In this document: positions 53,225 through 62,163 of the stretch, one piece after another
Layout: each line of letters begins with the position of its first letter
How positions within the stretch are numbered: position 1 is the stretch's first letter
DNA from: Deinococcus humi
GTDB lineage: Bacteria; Deinococcota; Deinococci; Deinococcales; Deinococcaceae
Assembly (NCBI RefSeq): GCF_014201875.1
Contig: NZ_JACHFL010000006.1
Coordinates: 186,001 to 250,000, forward strand
DNA: 64,000 nt
Reading direction: 5' to 3'
Position numbers and translations under genes: made by a program
Notes under the pieces: generated by a model
What the model saw: only the letters and a program-made list of their open reading frames with translations
What the model was told of the DNA's origin: nothing
Databases searched by the model: none

Positions 53225-53463
53225 GGAAATGGTCCTTGAAGAGGAGGGCGGTCAAGACTCAAGAATGAAGCGAGCGAATTGGCCACGGTAGGCACCCCTT
53301 GTTGCGCCAGACGGTGCAGCAGTTCGGCCATGGTCAAGGAAGGGGCCCGGTACCTTGCCTGCTGCGCGCGAAGGGCCTCAATCAGGATATCCGCCTGGTC
53401 CGGCAGAAAGCCCCCCAGGAACTCATCCGGAGAAACAGCGCGCAGGCTGGAAGCGTCCAGCAC
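53221..53463 (-). pseudogene. PIN-domain protein, C-terminal fragment
   Basis: VSPDEFLGGFLPDQADILIE, ALRAQQARYRAPSLTMAELL, HRLAQQGVPTVANSLASFLS matches the C-terminal extension of VapC-like PIN proteins (TPDEFL...ALRxQxxxxRxPPxTxxELLxxLxxQG). The catalytic N-terminal part is missing because the IS6 copy at 53472 begins right behind it. Confidence 0.55.
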
Positions 53464-53508
53464 TGCTGGCGGGGTTCTGGCAAGTTAAGCGCGATAGGCT
53501 GAGCGTCT

Positions 53509-54219
53509 GTGACTGATCGTAAGCCTTACCGCCACCGGTTTCCGCTCAGCATCATCCAGTACGCTATTTGGCTCTATCATCGCTTTTCCCTCAGCCAGCG
53601 TGATGTTCAGGAACTGCTCCAAGAGCGCGGAATTCAAGTCAGTCATGAGACGCTGCGCCAGTGGAACATCAAATTTGCACCGCTCCTCACTGAAGAACTA
53701 CGACACCGAGAACCCCGTAGGGGTTCTCTGTGGTTTCTGGATGAGGTCTGCATCGAGATCAAGGGCAAAAAGCATTGGTTATGGCGGGCCGTCGACGACT
53801 CCGGCGCAGTGCTAGACCTCTTGTTGCAAGCTCGGCGAGATACCCAGGCGGCGAAGACTTTTCTTGGAAGGCTTTTGGTGAATTACGACGTGCCAGACGT
53901 CATGCACACCGACAAACTCTGGAGCTACGGAGCGGCTATTCGGGAACTTCCCGTGCTCCACACTGTGGAGCACGTCCAGGTCATCTCGACGGCTCGCTGT
54001 AACAACCTGATTGAGCAGTCCCATCGGCCCACCAGGCAACAAGAACGAAGCCAGATTGGCTTCAAGAATCCCTGCAGGACGCAGGAATTCTTGGCCCTGC
54101 ATGCCCGCATTTCGAATCTTCAGCAGCACACTCGTACGACTGTTCCCGCCCACCTCCGAAGAATCAAGCAGAACCGTGCCCATCTGGCATGGCAAACCGC
54201 CGTTGAAGTGGCCGTCTGA
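53509..54219 (+). CDS. IS6-family DDE transposase, intact
   Basis: 236 residues, GTG start. HTH region LYHRFSLSQRDVQELLQERG, IQVSHETLRQWNIKF; catalytic core: first Asp in WFLDEVCIEIKGKKHWLWRA, second in DVMHTDKLWSYGAAIRELPV, Glu in RCNNLIEQSHRPTRQQERSQ. Length and motifs fit IS6/IS26-type enzymes, which form cointegrates. The only copy in the window with a full reading frame, so it could act in trans on the defective copies. The stop codon lies inside a 13-bp hairpin (54208-54234). Confidence 0.92.
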   Translation: MTDRKPYRHRFPLSIIQYAIWLYHRFSLSQRDVQELLQERGIQVSHETLRQWNIKFAPLLTEELRHREPRRGSLWFLDEVCIEIKGKKHWLWRAVDDSGAVLDLLLQARRDTQAAKTFLGRLLVNYDVPDVMHTDKLWSYGAAIRELPVLHTVEHVQVISTARCNNLIEQSHRPTRQQERSQIGFKNPCRTQEFLALHARISNLQQHTRTTVPAHLRRIKQNRAHLAWQTAVEVAV

Positions 54220-54234
54220 AGTTCAGACGGCCAC
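54208..54234 (+). terminator. Hairpin spanning the transposase stop codon
   Basis: GTGGCCGTCTGAA / G / TTCAGACGGCCAC, 13 perfect pairs; TGA of the transposase is in the left arm (54217-54219). Equivalents occur in every other IS6 copy. No T-run here, so it may act on translation end or RNA stability rather than as a classical terminator. Confidence 0.55.
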
Positions 54235-54432
54235 TGACATCACACGGCCCATTACTGATTAACGTGCCAGAACCCATCCATTCAAGGAGTCTGTCAGCCC
54301 CCGTGCCGCTTCTGGTCAAAAGCCGCTTCGGTTCTATAAATCGCCCAGTATTTCTTTCGCAGTCGTCTTGCCGCTTTGACCTGAAACCCTTTCTCTGAAT
54401 GGGTAGGAGGATACACCTATGGGATGTCACCG

Positions 54433-54597
54433 GTGAAAAAAGGTTGGGAGAAGACATGGGGTGACGCGTGTGCCGAGTACAACTGCCCGTTCGGACCCAC
54501 GGGCGAGGCCAGGAGGATGGCGTGGGCCAGGGTCACACCTCAACGGACCGTCTTCTCGAGGCTGATGAAGACCGGGCCGACGCCGACGGCCTTCTGA
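54433..54597 (+). CDS. Possible small ORF upstream of barstar
   Basis: 54 codons: VKKGWEKTWGDACAEYNCPF, GPTGEARRMAWARVTPQRTV, FSRLMKTGPTPTAF. A strong AGGAGG at 54406 precedes an ATG at 54419 whose frame stops after five codons (MGCHR-TGA) exactly where this GTG begins (CGGTGAAAAAAGG); a one-base slip at the A-run would fuse them. Family unknown. Between 54276 and 54768 nothing else is recognisable. Confidence 0.3.
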   Translation: MKKGWEKTWGDACAEYNCPFGPTGEARRMAWARVTPQRTVFSRLMKTGPTPTAF

Positions 54598-54768
54598 AGG
54601 GTGCGCACTGTCGGTTGATAGCCAACGGGACATCCACCCTACGGTTGCAAACGGTGCCAGCCATGCCACGAGAGCCGTTTGGGAAGGGAGATCACCTCTA
54701 CAATCAGTCCAGCAACACAGCCCTACGGCAGCGGTCTGTCGTTCGCCTTTGTGAAGGAGCTTGAAAAC

Positions 54769-55134
54769 ATGACAGCTCGGGACAAGCACCTACGTTTTGA
54801 CCTGGACGCACGGGTGATGACCACGGAAAAGGAATTTCACTCCGAAATAGCCGGAAAGATGAGTTTTCCCTCCTCTTATGGGGGAGGTATGAATGCCTTG
54901 TTTGATGTACTCACTGATTTGGCCTGGTTTGACTTCGATTCTTTGGAAGTTAACATTCAGAATTCAATTTTTCTTCTCGTTGATGAGCCACCAGAGTTGA
55001 GAAGAACACTTCAAGAAGTCCTGAATGACGTCAGTCAATATTGGTCCCAGCCACTTGAACTCGGCGAAGCCTGGGATCATCCTGCAATTGAATTTAAAGT
55101 GACGTATGCTGCATATCAGCTTGATCTCCTCTAA
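54769..55134 (+). CDS. Barstar-family ribonuclease inhibitor
   Basis: 121 residues, AAGGAG nine bases before ATG. KEFHSEIAGKMSFPSSYGGG, MNALFDVLTDLAWFDFDSLE matches the barstar fold (FHxxIAxxLxFPxYYGxNLDALxDxLxDL). Barstar-type proteins bind and block barnase-like RNases in the cytoplasm. No barnase-like gene is adjacent, so it is an orphan immunity gene. AT-richer than its surroundings. Confidence 0.75.
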   Translation: MTARDKHLRFDLDARVMTTEKEFHSEIAGKMSFPSSYGGGMNALFDVLTDLAWFDFDSLEVNIQNSIFLLVDEPPELRRTLQEVLNDVSQYWSQPLELGEAWDHPAIEFKVTYAAYQLDLL

Positions 55135-55740
55135 AACCCAATGCTGTGCTTAAAATACTCGGCATTGAGAACTGATCTGACGCCCCGGTCCCCAACTCGC
55201 TTTGTTCTCTGCAGCCTTGACTGGGAGAACCCAAAGGAACTCCAAATTCTCCTTTCAAGCTTCAAGTAAGCCCTCAAAGCAAAAGACTGGCTTCCAGAAA
55301 CTGTGAGTCTGCGCTTGCCGGGAGCCGAGTTCCTCCCGTGAAGTTGAAGTGTTTCGCGCCCAACTTCAATCTCAAGCGTCCAAACGACGGCTGGCTCTCA
55401 CAGCGCTCGACGAACTCCAGTGCAGCCTGACTGAACTGCAGTTTCTTCGGGGCGCTTCTGGCCCCTCCGCGCGGCTGCGCCGATCAGCGTTGATGCAGTT
55501 AATCCGCACGTTCGGCGCTTGGAGGCTCATTTCGGTGTTCGGGTGGAGCCCCATCTCCCAGATCCACCACTCGACCAGCCAGCCCCACGGCATTCTTCAG
55601 AGTGAATGATTTCCTGGGGCGGACCGCGGTGAGGGGGTTAAACAGAGAGGACCCTTCACCGTGGACGCCCTCACCAGAGGCTGTGACGCTGCCTTTCTGA
55701 CGCAGAGTGCTTCTTTGCGTCATGTAGATCACCGCTTGAG
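55135..55740. other. Stretch without a gene
   Basis: About 600 bases. Frames of 70-87 codons exist on both strands but show no protein-like pattern or start site. Nothing is recognised. Confidence 0.45.
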
Positions 55741-56856
55741 CTAGAGGCCCTCTTGCATGCTTCCAGACACAGTTGTTCCGCGGCCTCTGTTGGGAGCTTG
55801 CCCTTTCTTGAGCTTGCGCTGCATCTTCAACCGAGTCGCTTCAGCCGCTGCCTTGAAGTCGATCAGGCCCGCTTCAATGTTCGACACGGTCAACTCAGGC
55901 TGCTGGGGCTCAGGAGCACGCCCCGGCGATGCGGGAACCAGGCGAGAAAACGCCGCTTCCCGACAGAGCTCTTCGTAGCGGCCATCCACCGCGCCCGGCA
56001 CCCCATCCGGATTTAACTGCCGCACCAACAGGTATTCGAGGAAGGTGGGCTCCCCACGGTCCATGACGGGCAGCAGCGTTCCCACATAGAAGGAACTGTA
56101 GGCCCGCCAGGCCGCTGCCAGGGGTCCGCTTGGCCAGTGGGCGATTTCCGGATGATGCGCGCGCAGCTTCTGGAGTTCATCTCCTGGTAACGTACTGCGC
56201 CCGTACCGTCCTGGATCCAGGACCAGCACTGGGCGCACCACGTCATACAGCCCCCGGGCGAAACAGACCACACGCCCCTGCGCTTCCCAGACACGCAGCA
56301 GGCTCCGGATCTGTTGCTGAGCGGTCTCCGCACGGGAGCCGTACACTGCCTCGGCCAGCCGCTCCACCGTCATGGGCCAGGCGGCCTGCCGGGCCAGCTG
56401 CCAGTCCACATCCACCACTGTTGCTGTGCTGAACAGACCCGGCAGGCGCGCAGGGCTCAGGTCTGAGGCCGTCACACGCGGCAACGCGTCGGCAGTCGGA
56501 CCTTCTTTCCCTGGCATCATGTGCAGCTGACCGCGCAGGAAGGAGCGAGCATCGTCGAGGTGGATGGAGAGGGACGCCTTCCTTCCCTGGCCCCGCTGCG
56601 GCGCGCTCTGGAGGTGATAACGGCGCACCCAGCGCTTCAAGCCAACGGGACTGACCTCCGCCAGCTCGGCCAGATCCGCCAGGCTGACCCAGCAGTACTG
56701 GTCAGCCTGAGGTCCGTAGAGGTGACGTGTGGCCTGTTCGAGGGTGCAATGCAGTTCTTCAGCGACGAACGCGGGACTGAGCGGGCCGTAGACCTGTTGG
56801 AGCTGACGGAGATGCTCTTGGGGCGGGAGAGGGCTGTCGACGTGGTCAGGACTCAA
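55741..56856 (-). CDS. Hypothetical DNA-binding-like protein
   Basis: 371 residues. N-terminal helical region LRQLQQVYGPLSPAFVAEEL, HCTLEQATRHLYGP, VSLADLAELAEVSPVGLKRW-VRRY reads like two helix-turn-helix units; the middle has a winged-helix-like MTVERLAEAVYGSRAETAQQ, IRSLLRVWEAQGRVVCFARG. The C-terminus is basic (KMQRKLKKGQAPNRGRG). No family is recognised; a plasmid or phage-type regulator or replication accessory is possible but unproven. No partner genes. Confidence 0.6.
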   Translation of the reverse strand: MSPDHVDSPLPPQEHLRQLQQVYGPLSPAFVAEELHCTLEQATRHLYGPQADQYCWVSLADLAELAEVSPVGLKRWVRRYHLQSAPQRGQGRKASLSIHLDDARSFLRGQLHMMPGKEGPTADALPRVTASDLSPARLPGLFSTATVVDVDWQLARQAAWPMTVERLAEAVYGSRAETAQQQIRSLLRVWEAQGRVVCFARGLYDVVRPVLVLDPGRYGRSTLPGDELQKLRAHHPEIAHWPSGPLAAAWRAYSSFYVGTLLPVMDRGEPTFLEYLLVRQLNPDGVPGAVDGRYEELCREAAFSRLVPASPGRAPEPQQPELTVSNIEAGLIDFKAAAEATRLKMQRKLKKGQAPNRGRGTTVSGSMQEGL

Positions 56857-57004
56857 GTCTCTATCGTACCTCCGTCAGACTGGTTGACGTCTGTGACAGT
56901 GGCTACGCCTTGACCCATCTCTCCATCGCTGGGTGCTCATGGTCCAAGAGAGCAGGGCACTCCTGCGCAGAGGAGAGCGGATGAGATGGCCCGCAGCCTA
57001 CGGG

Positions 57005-57215
57005 CAGGTTCAGCTGTGGACGGGATCGCTGTCGTCGCTGGGCCGGCCGTGATGCTGGGGTTGCGGTGTCTGGTCAGGCATCTCGGTGCTGAGGGTTTGC
57101 GGAGCAGGCTGCTCATCCACGTTCTGGTCCGGCTCAACCACGCCGCTCTGGGGCACTTGTCGAAGGGCGGGTGCCTGGGCCATCCTGCGGATGTGATCAG
57201 CAGGTTCTGCGCGTA
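57005..57215 (-). pseudogene. Possible C-terminal gene remnant
   Basis: Minus frame AEPADHIRRMAQAPALRQVP, QSGVVEPDQNVDEQPAPQTL, STEMPDQTPQPQHHGRPSDD ending DPVHS-stop reads like a low-complexity C-terminal tail. No start and no family; could be chance. Confidence 0.25.
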
Positions 57216-57227
57216 GCGTGAGGGGTA

Positions 57228-57899
57228 ATGACCCATCCTTCCGAACAGCGCGTACGTGAAGTCGCTCTGGCTGAGCTCACCTCACCAACCCTGGAGAGCA
57301 CCACCCAGTTCTTCGGCGTTCATCCGCTCCAACTGCAGGGAGGCCAGCCTCAGGTCCACGCTGTTTTGACGCGGGAGGACCTGTGGGAGGTGTATTTCAA
57401 GCCTGAGACTGAGCCGTACTTTCTCGTCATGCTGGTGGAGCGGCAGGGACAGGGCCTGTCCGTGCGTGGCTGTCGTGCGGAGGCCAGGACAAGTGTGTGC
57501 CTGAGCATTACGAGCAAGGAACTCACCTCGAACGACATCACCGCTGCGGTCACACTGACCCCCACCGAAGCGTGGAGCAAAGGCGACGCTCGCCCACATC
57601 CCCGCCAGCAGCACCTGGGGCCGTACACCTTCACCCGGTGGAGCTTCTGTCCGGATGGAGACCTTCCTGGTCGATTTGAGGACAAGTTGACGCATCTTCT
57701 GGACCTCACCGAACCTGCTGCCCCACGAATCCAGGCGCTGATTCCCTCCTGTACGGTCAGCCTTGTGGTGGGGTACTGGGGCTATACACAGCAAATGTGG
57801 GGCATAGTCGGCGCAGCGCACGACATGGCCCGAATTGCCGCACTGGGCGCCGATTTGGACATCGACTTGTACGCCTCTGGTCCTGAGTTGATCGACTAA
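57228..57899 (+). CDS. DUF4279 family protein
   Basis: 223 residues. A first, degenerate half is followed by SVCLSITSKELTSNDITAAV, TLTPTEAWSKGDARPHPRQQ, YTFTRWSFCPDGDLPGRFED, KLTHLLDLTEPAAPRIQALI, VSLVVGYWGYTQQMWGIVGA, the DUF4279 pattern (L-x-P...W-x-K-G...W...L...L...L). DUF4279 proteins are frequent in immunity-type clusters. Soluble. Stands alone. Confidence 0.7.
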   Translation: MTHPSEQRVREVALAELTSPTLESTTQFFGVHPLQLQGGQPQVHAVLTREDLWEVYFKPETEPYFLVMLVERQGQGLSVRGCRAEARTSVCLSITSKELTSNDITAAVTLTPTEAWSKGDARPHPRQQHLGPYTFTRWSFCPDGDLPGRFEDKLTHLLDLTEPAAPRIQALIPSCTVSLVVGYWGYTQQMWGIVGAAHDMARIAALGADLDIDLYASGPELID

Positions 57900-57978
57900 C
57901 CGGGCACCGACTCTGAATCTTTGGACAACCTGTAATCTCTGCCTGGATTCAAACACAACTTGGCAATCAATTCCTGTC

Positions 57979-58365
57979 TCATATGACTTCTTCTACAATA
58001 ATATCTAGTTTTGAAGATCTATACAAATCATCACCGAAAATTGTTATTTTCGCTCTCGGTTGACCTAACTTCAAAGTGACATTGCCATCAGTAATTGCGT
58101 CTCCGACACATACTTTTCCGGAAGGAACATCAATAATTTCCGAACATATTTTAAACTCGTTTAAGATTAGTTTAGAGGCTTCAATCAAGCTTATTAGCCT
58201 TATAATGACGGAACCTTCATAAGGACTGTTTGTAGCTACCGAAATCACAGTAGCTGTTCTAGAGAATGGCTTACCTTCATCGCCAGTCCAATCTGAGAAA
58301 TCAGATGTTGCACTGTCCCAAACTGCAACTTGACCAAACTCTCCGTTGGCATCAATAATTTTCAT
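57979..58365 (-). CDS. Hypothetical protein, AT-rich, immunity-type
   Basis: 128 residues from ATG 58365, preceded by GAGAAGG; the frame is open to 58419. MKIIDANGEFGQVAVWDSAT, SDFSDWTGDEGKPFSRTATV, GSVIIRLISLIEASKLILNE, AKITIFGDDLYRSSKLDIIV. Beta-rich and acidic. The base composition is far more AT-rich than the window average, so recently acquired. Family unknown. The next 500 bases (58420-58875) hold no gene. Confidence 0.6.
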   Translation of the reverse strand: MKIIDANGEFGQVAVWDSATSDFSDWTGDEGKPFSRTATVISVATNSPYEGSVIIRLISLIEASKLILNEFKICSEIIDVPSGKVCVGDAITDGNVTLKLGQPRAKITIFGDDLYRSSKLDIIVEEVI

Positions 58366-58875
58366 TTTAGACCTTCTCATCTGAATCTCTTGACTTGTAA
58401 TTGGACAAGCGTGGATCATTGACCAGTGGCCTGAAATTCAGATCATCTAATTAGAGGTGTTCGGCCAGATGACGAAGGCACTTTCTATTGGTGATCGAGG
58501 TTTGACACTTACCCTACTAGGTTTTAGAGAGGCTGAGACGGTTCAATATTTTCTTCTTCAAGTATCCGGAGTGATCACTTTGGTCAGTATGGTGCGACAG
58601 GAGCAAGCTCCACGCATAGGATTAACGTAGAGGGTGCCCAAGTCCCTGGGCGCGGTCAAGTCATCTAAGACCCTCTGGCTCCCTCTCGGGATTCCTCTTC
58701 CCTCCTGTCGCTGTATCAGTCTATGACGTGTAAGGCCAGGGTTGCTAAAACAGCGGCATGTCCTGATAAACACGCTGCGTTCTCGAGCCGAGATCCACCC
58801 AGCGCGTCGTGTTGACGGGTGAGTGAATCTGTAAGGAACCAGGTGATCCACCCATCCAGGCAGTACGATGATGAT

Positions 58876-59340
58876 ATGACCGAAGCCAAACGCTTCGAAG
58901 ATCCAGGCGCAACTCTTTTTTCATTCCTGGGTGACCCTTTCCTCATCGTGTGCCCCCGATGTGGCCGATGTGCGCGCGTCGCCAAAAGATCTGCCACTGA
59001 ACCCGTTGTGACCTGTCTTTCATGTGGTTATGCGAAGTCGTGTGTATCGCCGTACAACGCCATGCAGATTCCCAACGATCGGCATGAGCCCACAGATCCC
59101 TACTTCCAGCTGCCGTTGTGGCTTCAGGAACCCGTCGGGCGGCATGTCTTATGGGCGTTAAATTCAGTGCACCTGGACTACCTCGAGGCATACGTCACTG
59201 CCACATTACGGCAACGGACTCATCTCAGAAACTGGCAGAACAGTAGCCTTGCCAGTCGTTTGCCCCAATGGCTCAGTTCGGCGGGAAATCGAGATGCTGT
59301 TACGGCTGCTATACAACAACTCCGCCAAAAGCTGGCTTGA
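58876..59340 (+). CDS. Zinc-ribbon (TFIIB-type) protein
   Basis: 154 residues from ATG 58876. IVCPRCGRCARVAKRSATEP, VVTCLSCGYAKSC supplies two CxxC knuckles; the rest, DPYFQLPLWLQEPVGRHVLW, ALNSVHLDYLEAYVTATLRQ, NSSLASRLPQWLSSAGNRDA, is a conserved-looking helical domain. Such proteins occur widely in Deinococcus and Bacteroidetes without known function. It lies between the immunity-type genes and the RNA-repair operon. Confidence 0.7.
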   Translation: MTEAKRFEDPGATLFSFLGDPFLIVCPRCGRCARVAKRSATEPVVTCLSCGYAKSCVSPYNAMQIPNDRHEPTDPYFQLPLWLQEPVGRHVLWALNSVHLDYLEAYVTATLRQRTHLRNWQNSSLASRLPQWLSSAGNRDAVTAAIQQLRQKLA

Positions 59341-59428
59341 CCGCGACGCGGTCAGGCATGGCCTTAAGCACACTCCAAGAGACCTGTTTAAGTGGTGCTT
59401 GGGTAGTGGGCCAGATTCGTGACGATGG

Positions 59429-59596
59429 ATGTGGTCAAGCGACCCCAGTAAGCGCGAAGCGCTGGTGCTGCATATCACTCGGGAGCGGAACCGTCAGCAC
59501 GCTCTTGCTCACCGACACGAATCCAATGACGGCATTGAACGGCTGCACATTGAACGTGTGCAGCAACTTCAGGAAGAGGCGTCCAGCCCTTCTTAA
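59429..59596 (+). CDS. Possible small protein, convergent with pnkp
   Basis: 55 residues: MWSSDPSKREALVLHITRER, NRQHALAHRHESNDGIERLH, IERVQQLQEEASSPS. Charged and helical. Its stop overlaps the pnkp stop on the other strand by three bases. No family; may be the 3' part of a lost gene. Confidence 0.3.
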   Translation: MWSSDPSKREALVLHITRERNRQHALAHRHESNDGIERLHIERVQQLQEEASSPS

Positions 59597-62163
59597 AGCC
59601 GGGGATCGAGCACCTCACTCTCGAGCGCACTCACCCCAAAGACGCACTCGTGTAGGCGCCGCAGGGGCTCTCCCTCCACGAAACGTTCAAGACCCTCGAG
59701 GCCCAGCGCGAATTCCCGCAGCGCCAGCGTCCGTTTCCCGCTCAACCCCCGTTGACGCAGCCGCGTCAGGTTCTCTGGCAGGGTGTACTCCGGACCGTAG
59801 ATGATCCGCAGGTACTCGCGCCCGCGCACCTTGATGGCCGGCTGGACCAGCCCCTTGCGTCCCCGCACGACGAAGCTCAGCGGTTTGACCACCATGCCCT
59901 CGCCGCCCTGCCCAGTCAGAGCCAGCCACCAGTCCTCGGCCGCCGTCACGTTGGCGGCATCGTTCAGGTCCACCTCACGGTGGGCCGTCGCCATAAAAAG
60001 ATCCGGGTCTGCTCCGGCCAGCCGCGCCAGGGAGTTCAGGTGCCACAGGTGATCCTGATCGGTGTGGACGTGTCCCTCGCTGGCCAGCAGGTGGAACGGG
60101 GCGACGCGCACATCCGCGATCGACGACACCCGACGCACGTACTGCCGGTAAGCGTCCACGTAAGCGCCAGTCAAGGCAGCGCGTTCCTGGGTCCTTTCTA
60201 GCAGGTCACCCAGCGGGAGCCCCCGGGCCACTGCCGCCTCCAGGGCCTTCAGCTCGGCCGGGAAGGTGGCGGACGCCGCGCTGCCCACTGCCGCGTACTG
60301 CCGCCGGATCAGCTCGTCGGCCTTGAAGGACCACGGCAGGATCTCCGCGTCCAGCACCGCCCAGTCGGAGTTCAGCTCATTCCACAGTCCGCTGGTCTCG
60401 AACGCCCCTCCCAGCCGGGCCAGCACCTCAGCCTCCATCGCCTCATCACCGAAGAAGGCGCGGCCCGTGCGGGTGTAGATCCTGCCGACACGGCCATCCT
60501 CCACCCCGAAACGCGCGCGGGCCGCGCCAGCGTCGCGGGCCACCACGAGTACTGCACGAGATCCCATGTGCTTTTCCTCGCACACCACGCGCTCCACTCC
60601 GGCCCGGCGGTAGTGCTCGAAGGCCTCGGTGGGGTATTCCAGATACCCTTCCCGCGCGCTGGTCTCGCTCGGACTCATGGTGGGCGGCAGGTAGACCAGC
60701 CAGCGCGGGTCCACCGCGAAGCGGCTCAGGGTTTCGAGCGCCGCGCCGCTCTGGTCCTCACGCACGGTGATGTTGCCGCGCAGCCGCGTGGCGATCAACC
60801 GTTTGCCCGTCACGTCCGCCAGGTCCAGCACCTCGTCGTGCGCCTGCTGCGCACTCTGGGGGTCTGATGGACGTTGCAGAGGCCGCACCGGTTCCGCGTA
60901 AACCTGCCGGGCCGGCACGCTGACTAGGTCCCGCTCCGGGTAACGCAGCGCGGTGAGCCGGCCGCCGAACACGCAGCCGGTGTCGATGTCGACCGTGCGG
61001 TTGAGCCACTGCGGCTCCGGCACCGGGGTATGCCCGTAGACCACGGTGGCCGCTCCCCGGTACTCCGCGGCCCAGTTCCAGCGCACCGGCAGCCCGAACT
61101 CGTCGGTCTCGCCCGTCGTTTCGCCGTACAGCGCGAACTCGCGGACCCGGCCCGAGGCGCGCCCCTGGTACGTCTCCTTCATCCCAGCGTGCGCCACCAC
61201 CACCTGTCCGTCGTCCAGCACGTAGTGGCTGACCAGTCCCTCCAGGAAGTCGGTCACTTGTTGCCGGAACTCGGGCGACTCGGCCTCCAGTTGCTCCAGC
61301 GAGCGGTCCAGCCCGTGGGTGACGCTGACCTTGCGGCCTCGCAAGGCTTTCACCAGCTTGATGTCGTGGTTGCCGGGAACACACAGCGCCGTGCCGTTTT
61401 GAACCATGCCCATGACCAGCCGCAGCACCCCTGGCGTATCCGGCCCGCGGTCCACCAGATCGCCCACGAACACGGCCTTGCGGCCTTCCGGGGGGATGAC
61501 AGACAGGTCATCCCTGACAGCGTACCCAAGCTTGGTCAACAGATCCCGCAGTTCGTCCAGGCAGCCGTGGACATCCCCGATGAAGTCGAAGGGACCGTGC
61601 TCGTGGCGCAGGTTGTTGTACAGCGGCATGCGGGTGACCTGGGCGGCGGCCACCTGATCTTCTGAGTTCAGGACGGTCATCTGGCGGAAGCCTTCAGCCT
61701 GCAACTTCCGCAGGGAGCGCCGCAGGCTCCCCATCTGCTGCGAGACCACGCGGGCCGCGAAGGGGCGGTCCGGGCGCGCGCGGTGTCGGGCCAGCAGGAG
61801 CTCCTCGGGAAGATCGAGCACCAGGGCCACGGGCAACACGTCGAATTCCTTGGCCAGCTCGACGATCCTGCGCCGCGCGTCGGGCTGTACGTTCGTGGCG
61901 TCGATCACCGTCAGCAAGCCGCGTGCCAGCCGCTTGCGGGCGACGTGGTACAGGCTGTCGAAGGCGTCGTTGCTGGCGTCCAAGGCGTTCTCGTCCCCGG
62001 CCACCAGCAGGCGGAAAGCGTCGCTGGACAACACTTCTCCAGGACGGAACAGCCGGTGCGCCAGGGTGGTCTTGCCTGAACTGGACGCGCCGATGAGCGC
62101 CACCAGGCACAACTCGGGCAGATTGATGGTTCCGTTCCCCGTCCTTGCCTCGCCCTGAGTCAC
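59593..62163 (-). CDS. pnkp: Polynucleotide kinase-phosphatase-ligase, RNA repair
   Basis: 856 residues, the usual length. N-terminal 5'-kinase: P-loop GASSSGKTTLAHRLF (residues 25-39). Central metallophosphatase: DFIGDVHGCLDELRDLL (near 193), VFVGDLVDRGPDTPG (233), CVPGNHDIKL (264), HAGMKETYQG and VYGHTPVPEP. C-terminal adenylyltransferase/ligase with the nucleotidyl lysine in CEEKHMGSRAV (near 528), EGMVVKPLSF further on. Heals 5'-OH and 2',3'-cyclic phosphate ends and, with Hen1, seals cut RNA. GTG start overlapping the hen1 TGA (GTGA), so translation is coupled. Confidence 0.95.
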   Translation of the reverse strand: MTQGEARTGNGTINLPELCLVALIGASSSGKTTLAHRLFRPGEVLSSDAFRLLVAGDENALDASNDAFDSLYHVARKRLARGLLTVIDATNVQPDARRRIVELAKEFDVLPVALVLDLPEELLLARHRARPDRPFAARVVSQQMGSLRRSLRKLQAEGFRQMTVLNSEDQVAAAQVTRMPLYNNLRHEHGPFDFIGDVHGCLDELRDLLTKLGYAVRDDLSVIPPEGRKAVFVGDLVDRGPDTPGVLRLVMGMVQNGTALCVPGNHDIKLVKALRGRKVSVTHGLDRSLEQLEAESPEFRQQVTDFLEGLVSHYVLDDGQVVVAHAGMKETYQGRASGRVREFALYGETTGETDEFGLPVRWNWAAEYRGAATVVYGHTPVPEPQWLNRTVDIDTGCVFGGRLTALRYPERDLVSVPARQVYAEPVRPLQRPSDPQSAQQAHDEVLDLADVTGKRLIATRLRGNITVREDQSGAALETLSRFAVDPRWLVYLPPTMSPSETSAREGYLEYPTEAFEHYRRAGVERVVCEEKHMGSRAVLVVARDAGAARARFGVEDGRVGRIYTRTGRAFFGDEAMEAEVLARLGGAFETSGLWNELNSDWAVLDAEILPWSFKADELIRRQYAAVGSAASATFPAELKALEAAVARGLPLGDLLERTQERAALTGAYVDAYRQYVRRVSSIADVRVAPFHLLASEGHVHTDQDHLWHLNSLARLAGADPDLFMATAHREVDLNDAANVTAAEDWWLALTGQGGEGMVVKPLSFVVRGRKGLVQPAIKVRGREYLRIIYGPEYTLPENLTRLRQRGLSGKRTLALREFALGLEGLERFVEGEPLRRLHECVFGVSALESEVLDPRL

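Larger units (their letters stand above)
53472..54275 (+). mobile_element. IS6-family insertion sequence, intact copy
   Basis: Ends GGGTTCTGGCAAGTTAA and TTAACGTGCCAGAACCC, 804 bp, with an uninterrupted transposase. Flanks TGCTGGCG and ATCCATTC are not duplicated, which for IS6 elements points to adjacent deletion or recombination after insertion; it truncated the PIN-domain gene. Confidence 0.9.

Noticed and set aside
59752..60201. Frames antisense to pnkp
   Set aside because: Shadow frames of a GC-rich gene whose minus-strand product has all catalytic motifs.
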